This document shows positions 1-7,794 of a stretch of 64,000 nt of DNA, piece after piece. Every line of letters starts with the position of its first letter. Positions within the stretch are counted from its first letter, which is position 1. The notes beneath the pieces were generated by a model. It saw only the letters and a list, made by a program, of their open reading frames with translations, made no database searches and was not told the origin of the DNA. The DNA lies in contig NZ_FKBS01000025.1 of assembly GCF_900078315.1 (NCBI RefSeq), positions 839,191 to 903,190 on the forward strand. The letters are read 5' to 3'. The translations under genes and the position numbers were made by a program. Origin of the DNA: Bordetella ansorpii (GTDB lineage Bacteria; Pseudomonadota; Gammaproteobacteria; Burkholderiales; Burkholderiaceae_B).

Positions 1-678
1 GGTGATGTGCTGCGGATCGGGCAGGCCCGTGGCGTTCATGAAGTGCGTGTTGCGCATGCCCAGGCGTTGCGCTTCCTGGTTCATCAGCGCGGCGAAGGCG
101 GTCTCGCTGCCGCCGACGGCCTCGGCCAGCGCCACCGAGGCGTCGTTGCCCGACTGCACGATCATGCCCTGGTTGAGCTCGTCGACCGTGACGGGCTTGC
201 GCGGCTCGATGAACATGCGCGACCCGCCGGTGCGCCAGGCGTGTTCCGACACCGGCACCTGTTGCTGCAGCGTCAGGCGCTTTTCTTCCAGCGCGTTGAA
301 CACGACGTAGGCCGTCATGATCTTGGTCAGCGAAGCCGGCTCGATCTTCATGTCCGGATTGGACGAGGCCAGCGTCTGGCCGCTGTTGACGTCGACGGTG
401 ATCCAGGCCTTGGCCGCGATGGTGGGCGCGGGCACCGTGGCCAGGTCGCCGACCTGCGGGGCCGAGGGATCGGTGAAGGGCAGCGAAGTGGGTGATGTCG
501 TCTTGGAGGACGTGGCGGGCGTCGGATTGGCCGGCTGCGTCGAGGCGGGCGCGGGGGACTGTTGTTGCTGCGCGGCCACCGGCAGCGCGGTGGCGAGCAT
601 GGCCGAGGCGAGGGCGCCAGCCAGTGCGCGGCGCGCGAATGCAACGGAAAAAACAGCGGTCTGGGACGATTTGTTCAT
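1..678 (-). CDS. dacC: D-alanyl-D-alanine carboxypeptidase (PBP5/6 type), C-terminus off the window
   Basis: Serine D,D-carboxypeptidase that trims the terminal D-Ala from peptidoglycan stem peptides in the periplasm. The first 226 residues are visible. A signal peptide ends near residue 36, and is followed by a Gln/Pro/Ala/Thr-rich stretch (about 37-85), longer than in E. coli PBP5. The S11 peptidase fold follows, with the SxxK nucleophile motif SLTK at 116-119 and the SGN motif at 176-178. The KTG motif and the membrane-anchoring C-terminal helix lie beyond base 1. The ATG at 678 gives a clean signal peptide, although no strong Shine-Dalgarno sequence is seen. It is transcribed leftward, downstream of the hydrolase gene. 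Family assignment is firm; the dacC symbol (rather than dacA) is a convention for this group. Confidence 0.9.
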   Translation of the reverse strand, partial: MNKSSQTAVFSVAFARRALAGALASAMLATALPVAAQQQQSPAPASTQPANPTPATSSKTTSPTSLPFTDPSAPQVGDLATVPAPTIAAKAWITVDVNSGQTLASSNPDMKIEPASLTKIMTAYVVFNALEEKRLTLQQQVPVSEHAWRTGGSRMFIEPRKPVTVDELNQGMIVQSGNDASVALAEAVGGSETAFAALMNQEAQRLGMRNTHFMNATGLPDPQHIT

Positions 679-753
679 CGGCAACGATATCCGGAGGTAG
701 AGCAAGCCTTGCGGCAAAGTGGCTGCAATTATGGCAGCCTATGCGATCGGCCT

Positions 754-777
754 GGGGCTCAAATGTTCCCGAGCCCC
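754..777. repeat. perfect 7-bp inverted repeat between hydrolase gene and dacC
   Basis: GGGGCTC at 754-760 and GAGCCCC at 771-777 are separated by a 10-base loop, in the gap between two leftward genes. There is no T-run on either side, so a standard Rho-independent terminator is not supported. It may be an mRNA hairpin or a chance GC-rich palindrome. Confidence 0.35.
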
Positions 778-863
778 GCAAAATACAACGCAATGTAGAC
801 GGAACCCGCACGCGCCAAAGCCCTTGAAATGCGGGCTCGGCGCATGCTGCACCGCGATGGGCG

Positions 864-1517
864 TCAGGGCAACGCCACCTGCAGGCGCTCGGCCACCAGG
901 CGGCGCAGCACCAGCAGCTTGCCATGAAAGAAGTGCGATGCGTCCGGCACCACCACGATGGCCAGATTGCGGGCCCGCGCCCAATCCATGGTCTCGGCCA
1001 GCGGCACGACTTCATCCTGCTCGCCGTGCACCATCAGCGTCTCTTCGGGCACTGTCAGGTCGGCGGGCTGGAAGCGCTGCACCGCGGCGCCCATCAGCAT
1101 CAGCGCGGCGGGCAGGTGCGTATCGCCGGCCTGCGCCAGGCCCGCCTGCACGCCCGCGGCCACGGCCGTGCCGAACGAGAAGCCGCCCAGCGCCCAGGGC
1201 GCCTGGGCCAGTTCCGGAAAGCGCTCGCGCACCTGGGCCACCAGGCCCAGCATGTCCTGCGTCTCGCCGACGGCGCGGTCGAATTCACCGGCCGACGCGC
1301 CCACGCCGCGGAAGTTGGGCCGCAAGGCCAGCAGGCCGTGCTGCACGCAGGCGCGCGCCAGCGTGGTGACGACCTTGTTGTCGCGCGCGCCGCCCTGCAG
1401 CGGATGCGGATGCAGGATCAGCGCCCAGCCGCGCGGCTGGCCTTCGGGCCAATCCAGCGCGCAGTCGATGCGCCCGGCGGCGCCAGTAAAACCTTCGATT
1501 TCGGTACGAGCAGACAT
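864..1517 (-). CDS. alpha/beta hydrolase (COG2945-like)
   Basis: A 217-residue cytoplasmic alpha/beta hydrolase of unknown substrate. It has the HPHPLQGG oxyanion-side motif near 36-43 that is typical of this family, a nucleophile elbow GFSFG with Ser114, a likely catalytic Asp168 in the GEQDEVVP stretch, and His195 or His198 near the C-terminus. The full triad and length match small dienelactone-hydrolase-like proteins. The start was set at the ATG giving MSARTEIEG. The reading frame stays open further upstream, but that extension is low-complexity Arg/Pro sequence and overlaps the neighbouring lipoprotein gene. It lies just downstream of the Mla-type operon, on the same strand, with about 55 bases between. 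No lipid-transport role can be claimed from the sequence. Confidence 0.85.
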   Translation of the reverse strand: MSARTEIEGFTGAAGRIDCALDWPEGQPRGWALILHPHPLQGGARDNKVVTTLARACVQHGLLALRPNFRGVGASAGEFDRAVGETQDMLGLVAQVRERFPELAQAPWALGGFSFGTAVAAGVQAGLAQAGDTHLPAALMLMGAAVQRFQPADLTVPEETLMVHGEQDEVVPLAETMDWARARNLAIVVVPDASHFFHGKLLVLRRLVAERLQVALP

Positions 1518-1572
1518 GAGTGCGATTGCTTGGCTTGAAAAACGAAACGGCCGACAGGCGGCCAGGAAAGCA

Positions 1573-2238
1573 TCAACGTGGGCGTGCGGCGCCCGGCGCC
1601 GTGCTGGTGGCCGCCGGCATCGCCTGCGCCAACCATTGCGCCAGTTCGTCGGCGGCCTCGTCGGTGGCCTGGCGCAGCGCGGAGGCGCCACCCGCCGCAT
1701 CCTGCGAAGATGCGGGCACCGCGCGCTCGATGCGGCGCTGCGCCACCACCCGGCGATCGGACAACAGTACCGCCTGCATGGCCAACTGGCCGGTGCTGGC
1801 GCCGCCGTCGGGCTGGAAGACCTGCTCGAAGCGGGTCAGCGAAATCTGCAGTTGCGGCACGCCGGAAGCCCCTTCGGGCAGCACGGCGCCTTGCCGCGAC
1901 AGGCGCTCGGCCAGGCGCAGGCGCACCAGTTCGGACGGCGCCGCCGCCCAGCGGGCCTGTGCGTAGGCGCGCGGGCTGGCGCTGTCGCCGATACGCCAGA
2001 TCATGCCGACGTCGGCCAGCGTGGGCACGGTGGTGAAGGACAACGACAGCGGCGCGCGCGCGGCCAGCATGGGCGCGGGGCGCTGGTCGGCGCCCAGGTC
2101 GTACAGGGTCGGCGTGGGGCCGGTCTTGCCCAGGCTGCAACCGCCCAGGACCAGCGTCACGGCCAGGATGGCGAGGGATCGTTTCATCTTCAGCATGAGT
2201 GGCGGCATAGGTAGCGTGCGTTGGAACGGCGGTGTCAT
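1573..2238 (-). CDS. ABC-type transport auxiliary lipoprotein (PqiC/DUF330 family)
   Basis: Small outer-membrane lipoprotein that typically partners MCE-protein lipid transporters. The N-terminus carries a Lys/Arg-rich segment, a hydrophobic core and a lipobox ending LGGC, after which about 187 mature residues show the usual mixed alpha/beta PqiC pattern. The ATG at 2238 overlaps the stop of the upstream MCE gene (ATGA), suggesting translational coupling. An internal ATG at 2187 would give a more compact signal peptide (MKRSLAILAV...), so the true start is uncertain by 17 residues. It is the last gene of the permease-ATPase-MCE-lipoprotein operon. In related systems this lipoprotein is thought to form the outer-membrane end of a lipid conduit. 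Confidence 0.85.
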   Translation of the reverse strand: MTPPFQRTLPMPPLMLKMKRSLAILAVTLVLGGCSLGKTGPTPTLYDLGADQRPAPMLAARAPLSLSFTTVPTLADVGMIWRIGDSASPRAYAQARWAAAPSELVRLRLAERLSRQGAVLPEGASGVPQLQISLTRFEQVFQPDGGASTGQLAMQAVLLSDRRVVAQRRIERAVPASSQDAAGGASALRQATDEAADELAQWLAQAMPAATSTAPGAARPR

Positions 2239-3170
2239 TGCGGCCCCTGACCGAATCCGGCGAATCCCGGTTCGCCAGGGCCGGCCTGCACCGGCGGCGG
2301 GCCGAACAGGAACGACTGCGGCGTGTCACCCACGCGGCGCAGCGCCGACTGCGCCGTGCGCGCGGCGCCGTTCACGCCGGTGGCCATGCGCGACAGCGCC
2401 GGCAGGGTTTCGTTGTCCAGGCGGGCGGCGGCCCAGGCGATCTGCTGCATGCTCTGCGTGGCCGCGGCCATCGGGCCGTTGGGTCCATCCAGGCGAGCCA
2501 GCGCCTGGCGGGCGTCGATCATCAAGCCGTTGGCCTGCCTGGCCGCGCCGCTCATTTCGTCGGCGACGGAATCCAGGCGCCGCACCAGCGGGCCCAGGTC
2601 CTGGCTGGCCTGCTTGAATTGCGAGGACATGTCGGCGGCGTTCTGCAGCATCGCGGTCATGGCCTGCACGTTCTGCTGGCTGAGCAACTGGCTGAGCTGT
2701 TGCGTGGCGCGGTCCACGTTTTCCAACACCGCCGTGCCGCGTTGCTGGACGCGGTCGAAGAAGCCCGGCCGCAGCGGAATCGCGGCGGGATGTTGGGCCG
2801 AGGTGGTCAGCAGCGTGGGATGCGCGCCGTCATCGCGCAACTCGACGTTGGCGCCGCCGGTGATGCCCTGCACGCCCAGCTCGGCCCAGGTGGACTCGGT
2901 GATGGGGGTGTTCGGCGCGACGCCGATGCGGATGCGCACCTGTCCGGGCCGCTCGGGATTGAGCGCCAGCGCCTGCACCTTGCCCACCGGCACGCCTTGG
3001 TAGCGCACGCCGGACTGCGCCGTCAGGCCGGTGACGGCCGTGGACGAGATGATTTCGTAAATGGCCTGCTGCGAGCGGTCGCGGCTCAGCCACACCGCCA
3101 CCAACGCCGCCGCGGCCAGCAGCACCAGCGTGAACAACCCCGCCAGCAAGGCATGACTACGGTTTTCCAT
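2235..3170 (-). CDS. MlaD-family MCE protein
   Basis: Periplasmic, inner-membrane-anchored substrate-binding subunit of an Mla-like phospholipid ABC transporter. A single N-terminal transmembrane helix (about residues 6-26) precedes one MCE domain (about 35-115, with the GLTAQSGVRYQGVPVGKV segment), followed by a long helical region rich in Gln and Ala that probably forms a needle or coiled stalk. The length (311 residues) exceeds E. coli MlaD (183) and fits the long-tailed MCE proteins found with PqiC lipoproteins. Its start overlaps the end of the ATPase gene by 14 bases, and its stop overlaps the lipoprotein start. Substrate (phospholipid or another lipid) is inferred only from family. Confidence 0.9.
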   Translation of the reverse strand: MENRSHALLAGLFTLVLLAAAALVAVWLSRDRSQQAIYEIISSTAVTGLTAQSGVRYQGVPVGKVQALALNPERPGQVRIRIGVAPNTPITESTWAELGVQGITGGANVELRDDGAHPTLLTTSAQHPAAIPLRPGFFDRVQQRGTAVLENVDRATQQLSQLLSQQNVQAMTAMLQNAADMSSQFKQASQDLGPLVRRLDSVADEMSGAARQANGLMIDARQALARLDGPNGPMAAATQSMQQIAWAAARLDNETLPALSRMATGVNGAARTAQSALRRVGDTPQSFLFGPPPVQAGPGEPGFAGFGQGPQ

Positions 3171-3996
3171 GACCCGCTTCCTTCGGTACCAAGTCTCCGA
3201 GCGCGCGGCGGCCCCGCTCGCCCAGGAAGAACTCGTGGATGAATGGATGATCGACCTGCACCACCTTGTCGATGGTGTCGCAGGCGATCACCCGTTTTTC
3301 GGCCAGCACGGCGATGCGCGAGGACAGCGCCACCAGCGTATCCAGATCGTGCGTCACCATGACCACCGTGAAACCCAGTTGCGCGTGCAGCGAGCGGACC
3401 AGGGCGACGAATTCGTCGGAGCGCAGCGGATCGAGCCCTGCCGTGGGCTCGTCCAGGAAAAGCAACCCCGGATCCAGCGCCAGCGCGCGCGCCAGGGCCA
3501 CACGCTTGACCATGCCGCCAGACAGGTCGGACGGGCGCTTGTCGGCGTCCTGGGCAGTCAGGCCCACCATGGCCAGCCGGCACATCACCACGTCGCAGAT
3601 CAGGTCGGCGGGCAAGGCGCGCAGCTCGCGCAGCGGCAACGCCACATTGTCGAACACCGACAGCGCCGAGAACAATGCCCCGGCCTGGAACAACATGCCC
3701 CAATGCTGGGACAGGCTGCGGAGCTCGGAGGGCGACAACTCGTGCAGCTCGCGGCCCAGCACCCGCACGCTACCCGCGGCGGGCCGCTCCAGGCCGATGA
3801 TCTGGCGCAGCAGCGTGGTCTTGCCGGAACCCGAACCGCCCACCAGCGACAGGATCTCGCCCGGCAGCACGGCCAGGTTCAGGTTCTCGTGCACGACGTG
3901 GTCGCCGAAGGCGGTGCGCAGGCCGTTGACGGCGATCACTGGCGCCTGCGTCATGGCGACGTCGGAGTGCGGCGGGGCGTTGGCCAGGGCGCCCAT
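3157..3996 (-). CDS. MlaF-like ABC transporter ATP-binding protein
   Basis: Cytoplasmic ATPase powering the MCE lipid transporter. The 279-residue product has Walker A GGSGSGKT (53-60), Q-loop Gln104, the signature LSGGM (158-162), Walker B LLFLDE (178-183) and H-loop His216. The ATG at 3996 overlaps the permease stop (ATGA). A second Met at 3954, just before the conserved start of the ABC fold, is a possible alternative. The frame remains open far upstream through the permease gene, but that part is only a shadow. Order and overlap show one polycistronic unit with the permease, MCE and lipoprotein genes. Confidence 0.9.
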   Translation of the reverse strand: MGALANAPPHSDVAMTQAPVIAVNGLRTAFGDHVVHENLNLAVLPGEILSLVGGSGSGKTTLLRQIIGLERPAAGSVRVLGRELHELSPSELRSLSQHWGMLFQAGALFSALSVFDNVALPLRELRALPADLICDVVMCRLAMVGLTAQDADKRPSDLSGGMVKRVALARALALDPGLLFLDEPTAGLDPLRSDEFVALVRSLHAQLGFTVVMVTHDLDTLVALSSRIAVLAEKRVIACDTIDKVVQVDHPFIHEFFLGERGRRALGDLVPKEAGHGKP

Positions 3997-5129
3997 CAGA
4001 TCCCCACCGAGCTGAAGACGATGGCGAACAGGGCATCCACCAGAATGACGGCGGTGATGGACGTGACCACCGAGGTGGTCACGCCGCGGCCCAGGCTTTC
4101 GGTGTTGGGCTCGATGCGCAGGCCGAAATGGCAGGCAACCAGCGCGATCACGATGCCGAAGGTGGCCCCCTTGAGCAGCCCGATGCCGTAATTGGCCAGT
4201 GAAATGGCGCGCGACAGGCCGTCGACGAACCATGCCAGTGAAATACCCAGTTGCGCCTTGGCGGCCAGCATGCCGCCCAAGAGCGCCAGCGCATCGGTCC
4301 ACAGCACCAGCAGCGGCATGACCACGGCCAGCGCCACCACGCGCGGCAGGATCAGCCGCTGGCCATGCGCGATGCCCATGACGCTCATGGCGTCCAGCTC
4401 CTGCGTGACGCGCATCACGCCGATCTGCGCGGTGATGGCCGAACCGGACCGTCCCGCCACCAGGATGGCGGCCAGCACCGGCCCCAGTTCGCGCACAATG
4501 GATACGCCCAGCAGTTGCACGATGAAGCGGTCGGCGCCGAAAGTGCGCAACTGCTGCGCCGACAGATACGACAGCACCACCCCGATCAGGAAACCGACCA
4601 GCGCGGTAATGCCCAGCGCCTGCGCCCCCATGCGATAGACCTGCGCGGAGATCTCGCGCCAGGGGCCGCGCAGGGGATGGCGCAGCAGGCCGCCGACGTC
4701 CAGCACCAGCTGGCCCAGCATCGTCAGCAGCGACCTGCCGTTGCGCAGGCCGTGGCCCAGGGCATCGCCGATGCCGCGTATCCATTCCAGGCGGTCGTGC
4801 GGCGGCGGCTCGGGCGGGCGCATTTCGCCGCGGTTGGCGTTCAGGGCGTCGAACACGGCGCGTTGCCCGTCGGTGCCGCGCAGGCGGTCGGGCAGTTTGT
4901 AATCCCACGCCTGCCAGATCAGGTGTGCGCCGATGGTGTCCAGGCGCTCGACGGCGCTCAGGTCCCAGCGCAGGCCTGGGCCCAGGCGCTCCAGCGCCTG
5001 GCGGCGGGCGGCGGCCACGCCGGGCTCGGCCAGGGCCTGCATGCTCCAGTCGCCCGCCAGATAGCAGGCGCCCCCGTCTTGGCGGACGGGGGCCGGGGGG
5101 TGCGTGGCGGTCGGGACGGAACGGGGCAT
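3996..5129 (-). CDS. MlaE-like permease with N-terminal STAS domain
   Basis: Inner-membrane permease of the Mla/MCE lipid transporter, 377 residues. Residues 1-110 resemble a STAS domain (like MlaB), including a segment GLRWDLSAVERLDTIGAHLIW that matches the beta-strand and loop carrying the usual phosphorylatable Ser/Thr. The C-terminal two-thirds is the MlaE permease with about five membrane helices and the conserved VRELGPVLAAILVAGRSGSAI motif. A fusion of MlaB-type and MlaE-type domains means that no separate MlaB gene is needed here. First gene of a leftward operon divergent from birA, with 111 bases between the two starts. Confidence 0.9.
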   Translation of the reverse strand: MPRSVPTATHPPAPVRQDGGACYLAGDWSMQALAEPGVAAARRQALERLGPGLRWDLSAVERLDTIGAHLIWQAWDYKLPDRLRGTDGQRAVFDALNANRGEMRPPEPPPHDRLEWIRGIGDALGHGLRNGRSLLTMLGQLVLDVGGLLRHPLRGPWREISAQVYRMGAQALGITALVGFLIGVVLSYLSAQQLRTFGADRFIVQLLGVSIVRELGPVLAAILVAGRSGSAITAQIGVMRVTQELDAMSVMGIAHGQRLILPRVVALAVVMPLLVLWTDALALLGGMLAAKAQLGISLAWFVDGLSRAISLANYGIGLLKGATFGIVIALVACHFGLRIEPNTESLGRGVTTSVVTSITAVILVDALFAIVFSSVGI

Positions 5130-5240
5130 GGGCGGCCGGACGATGGCGATTCCCCATGATAATCGCCACGGGATTAAGAGACACTTATCCTCCGGTATGA
5201 ATCGGCACGCGCCTGCCGCCCGTGCCCTACAATCGCCGCC

Positions 5241-6095
5241 ATGTCAGTCCAAGCTTTCACCGCCGACCTGCCCGCGCCCGACGCGTTCGCGCGCACGCTG
5301 TCCGACCGCCTGCCCGCCTTCCGGCACGTCGAATGGCTGGACCGCACCGGCAGCACCAACACCGACCTGCTGGCCCGCACACGCAACGCCCCCACGGGCG
5401 ACAAGCCCTGGCTGCTGGGCGCACACGTGCAGGAGAACGGCCGAGGCCGTGCCGGCCGTCCCTGGAAAAGCCGGCCCGGCGCCACGCTGGTGTTCTCGTG
5501 CGCCTTCGACGTGTACCTGCCGCCCGCCGCCCTGCCCGCCCTGTCGCCCCTGGCCGGCATGGCCATCTGCGAAGGCCTGCGCGGCCTGGCCGGCGCTGCC
5601 GCGCCGGACGTCTGCGTCAAGTGGCCGAACGACGTGCTGTGGCGGGATGGCAAGCTGGTGGGCGTGCTGATCGAATCCTCGCGCAACGCCGGCGGCCCCG
5701 AGGCCGGCCACACCGTCATCGCGGGAGTGGGCGTGAACCTGCTCGATGCCGCCGAACTGTCGCAGGCGCTGCAGCGCCAGGTGGCCGACTGGTCGCAGAT
5801 CGCCGAGGCCTCGGGCACCGTGGGCGTCGGCCCCGCCGACGTGGTGTGCGCCGTCGCCTGCGCCCTGCACGACACGTTCTCGCAGGCCGCCAGCCTGCTG
5901 GCGGGCGCCTTCCCGGCCCGCTTCGCCCGGGTCGACGCGCTGGCCGGCCGAGCCGTCAACGTGCTGGACCAGGGCGCCGTGCTCAACGGCGGCGTGGCGC
6001 AGGGCGTCGATGCCCAGGGCCGCCTGCTGATCGCCACGCCCACGGGCACCCTGCCGATTACCGTCGGTGAAATCTCCATCCGGCCGCAAGCATGA
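5241..6095 (+). CDS. birA: biotin--[acetyl-CoA-carboxylase] ligase
   Basis: Activates biotin to biotinyl-AMP and attaches it to the biotin carboxyl carrier protein. The 284-residue product has the biotinyl-AMP binding loop GRGRAGR (67-73), the KWPND motif (127-131) and the downstream catalytic Lys138, followed by the small C-terminal domain. There is no N-terminal winged-helix domain, so it is a monofunctional ligase and not a bio-operon repressor, unlike E. coli BirA. A -10-like hexamer TACAAT at 5228-5233 lies only seven bases before the ATG and no Shine-Dalgarno is seen, so the transcript may be almost leaderless. The stop overlaps the coaX start (ATGA). Confidence 0.95.
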   Translation: MSVQAFTADLPAPDAFARTLSDRLPAFRHVEWLDRTGSTNTDLLARTRNAPTGDKPWLLGAHVQENGRGRAGRPWKSRPGATLVFSCAFDVYLPPAALPALSPLAGMAICEGLRGLAGAAAPDVCVKWPNDVLWRDGKLVGVLIESSRNAGGPEAGHTVIAGVGVNLLDAAELSQALQRQVADWSQIAEASGTVGVGPADVVCAVACALHDTFSQAASLLAGAFPARFARVDALAGRAVNVLDQGAVLNGGVAQGVDAQGRLLIATPTGTLPITVGEISIRPQA

Positions 6096-6883
6096 TCCTG
6101 CTCATCGACTCCGGCAACAGCCGCCTGAAGGTGGGTTGGTTCGATCCCTCCGACCCGCGGCGCCACGCCATCGTCACCGCGTTCGACAACCTCGATCCCG
6201 ACGCGCTGCGCGACTGGCTGGCCGTCCAGCCTCGATCGCCGCAACGCGCGGTCGGCGTCAACGTGGCCGGCCAGGCGCGCGGCGCAGCCATCGCGGCGGC
6301 GCTGCCCGCCAACTGCCCGGTCACCTGGCTGCGCGCGCAACCGCGCGCCCTGGGCCTGGTCAATGGCTACGCACGCCCCGAACAGCTGGGCGCCGACCGC
6401 TGGGCCGCCATGCTGGGCGCGTACACGCGCCTGCCGCGGCCGCACAAACCCTTCGTGCTGGCCTGCTTCGGCACGGCCACCACCATCGATACCGTCGGCG
6501 ACGACGGCGTCTTTCCGGGCGGCCTGATCCTGCCCGGTCCGGCCATGATGCGCAACGCGCTGAACAAGGGCACGGCCAATCTGCCGCTGGCGGACGGCCA
6601 GGTCAGCGCCTATCCCATAGACACGCACCAGGCCATCGCCACCGGCATCGCCGCCGCGCAGGCCGGCGCCGTGGTGCGCCAGTGGCTGGCCGGCTGCGAC
6701 CGCTACGGCAGCATGCCCGACATCTACGTGGCCGGCGGGGGTTGGCCCGAGGTGCAGGCCGAGACCGAACGCCTGCTGGCCCAGGCCTGCTCGGCGCTGG
6801 GTCCCGCCCCCACGCCCGTCTACCTGGAAAGCCCCGTGCTGGACGGCCTGGCCGCCTGGGCGGCGGCGCCCGACGCCCCGTAG
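6092..6883 (+). CDS. coaX: type III pantothenate kinase (Baf/CoaX)
   Basis: Phosphorylates pantothenate in the first step of coenzyme A synthesis. The 263-residue protein shows the ASKHA-fold phosphate loop [11 protein letters not shown] (6-16), the GADRW motif, and a FGTATTID nucleotide loop, as in known CoaX enzymes. In Bordetella pertussis the same protein was first described as Baf, a factor helping ptx expression, and later shown to be a pantothenate kinase. It is translationally coupled to birA by a 4-base overlap, an arrangement common in beta-proteobacteria. A short membrane-peptide gene follows nine bases later. Confidence 0.95.
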   Translation: MILLIDSGNSRLKVGWFDPSDPRRHAIVTAFDNLDPDALRDWLAVQPRSPQRAVGVNVAGQARGAAIAAALPANCPVTWLRAQPRALGLVNGYARPEQLGADRWAAMLGAYTRLPRPHKPFVLACFGTATTIDTVGDDGVFPGGLILPGPAMMRNALNKGTANLPLADGQVSAYPIDTHQAIATGIAAAQAGAVVRQWLAGCDRYGSMPDIYVAGGGWPEVQAETERLLAQACSALGPAPTPVYLESPVLDGLAAWAAAPDAP

Positions 6884-6892
6884 AGAACCGCC

Positions 6893-7054
6893 ATGCGCAT
6901 CCTGTTCGTGCTGATCCTGCTGGCCAATCTGTGGGCCTACGCCATGAGCCAGGGCTGGCTGGGCCAGCCGCCCAACGACGACGGCCGCATGTCCGGCCGC
7001 CTCAACCAGGAATTGAACGCGGATCGCGTCACGGTGCTGCCGCCCGCCAGATAG
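6893..7054 (+). CDS. short membrane peptide, probable shortened SPOR-protein N-terminus
   Basis: A 53-residue frame starting 9 bases after coaX. It has one N-terminal hydrophobic helix (MRILFVLILLANLWAYAM) followed by a polar tail with the segment GRLNQELNADRVTVLPP. In related beta-proteobacteria a membrane-anchored SPOR-domain protein often follows coaX and begins with the same kind of helix and an 'LxxQlxpeRvrvLp' segment. Here a TAG stop ends the protein before any SPOR domain, and no SPOR-like sequence follows in other frames. It is therefore either a decayed gene or a genuine small membrane protein. The start is favoured by position and the clean signal anchor. Confidence 0.6.
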   Translation: MRILFVLILLANLWAYAMSQGWLGQPPNDDGRMSGRLNQELNADRVTVLPPAR

Positions 7055-7133
7055 GCGCGTCAATCCGTCTGGTACATCAGCCTGGCCTGGGAAAACCCCG
7101 GGCCCGCAAAACCCATGCGGCTGGATATGGACG

Positions 7134-7526
7134 TCAACGCTTGCAGGGAAAATGCCTGGCCAGGGCTTGCGCGACCAACGGCGCCGCGGGCATCTTCAAG
7201 CGGTCGTCCGGCAGGCTGCCCAGCGTTTCCACCACCTTGGCGAAGTCTTCCTGCCCCAGGCCATCGGCCTTGCACCAACGGGTGCCGTAGGTATAGCTGG
7301 CCACGCCCAGCATGAAGGCCGCCGCGCGGCTGGACGACACCATCACCTGCAGCTCGGGCCGCTTCTCATCATGGAATTCCGGCGCCAGCGAGCCGTCGAT
7401 GCCCGCCATGACGAGTTGTTCGCCGGTCAGTTGCCAATCGGCCGATGGAGACGCTGTGGGCGCAGCCGCCCCCACGCCCGGCATCCATACCGCAAACGCC
7501 AGAACCCACATCTTTCTGGAAATCAC
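7134..7526 (-). CDS. Rap1a/Tai-like exported protein
   Basis: A 130-residue exported protein. The GTG at 7526 was chosen because AGGAG lies six bases upstream, whereas the ATG at 7532 directly abuts that Shine-Dalgarno. A signal peptide runs to about Ala22. The mature part has the pattern AFMLGVASYTYGTRWC (Cys85), an amphipathic middle, and an ending LVAQALARHFPC (Cys128). This is the layout of the Rap1a/Tai immunity fold, in which the two cysteines usually form a disulfide. Known members protect against type VI amidase effectors in the periplasm, but many homologues stand alone with no known effector, and no effector or T6SS gene is visible here. Function is therefore uncertain. Confidence 0.65.
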   Translation of the reverse strand: MISRKMWVLAFAVWMPGVGAAAPTASPSADWQLTGEQLVMAGIDGSLAPEFHDEKRPELQVMVSSSRAAAFMLGVASYTYGTRWCKADGLGQEDFAKVVETLGSLPDDRLKMPAAPLVAQALARHFPCKR

Positions 7527-7794
7527 GCGCATCTCCTGGACAACCTGCATCATCGGAAGCAAATGGGGCCAGTCTCGTCGAGACCCGACGAATACCCTCC
7601 AGCCCCTCGCGGCCCGTTCGATAGTAGCCCAGCCTTGGCCAGCGCCCGCGCACCGGCCTGCCGTCCGATTTCCCGGCTGCTCGAGGTGTCAGTGTGATGC
7701 CCCGTGCCGGTCTCGATGGATACGCCGGCACTGGCACGGCTGGGGTCGAGCCACGGCGATATCCGCAAGCATCGAGAGGATCCGCAGCGCCGCC

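Noticed and set aside
5174..7063. Long minus-strand frame opposite birA and coaX
   Set aside because: Antisense shadow with low-complexity composition; the plus-strand genes are unmistakable.
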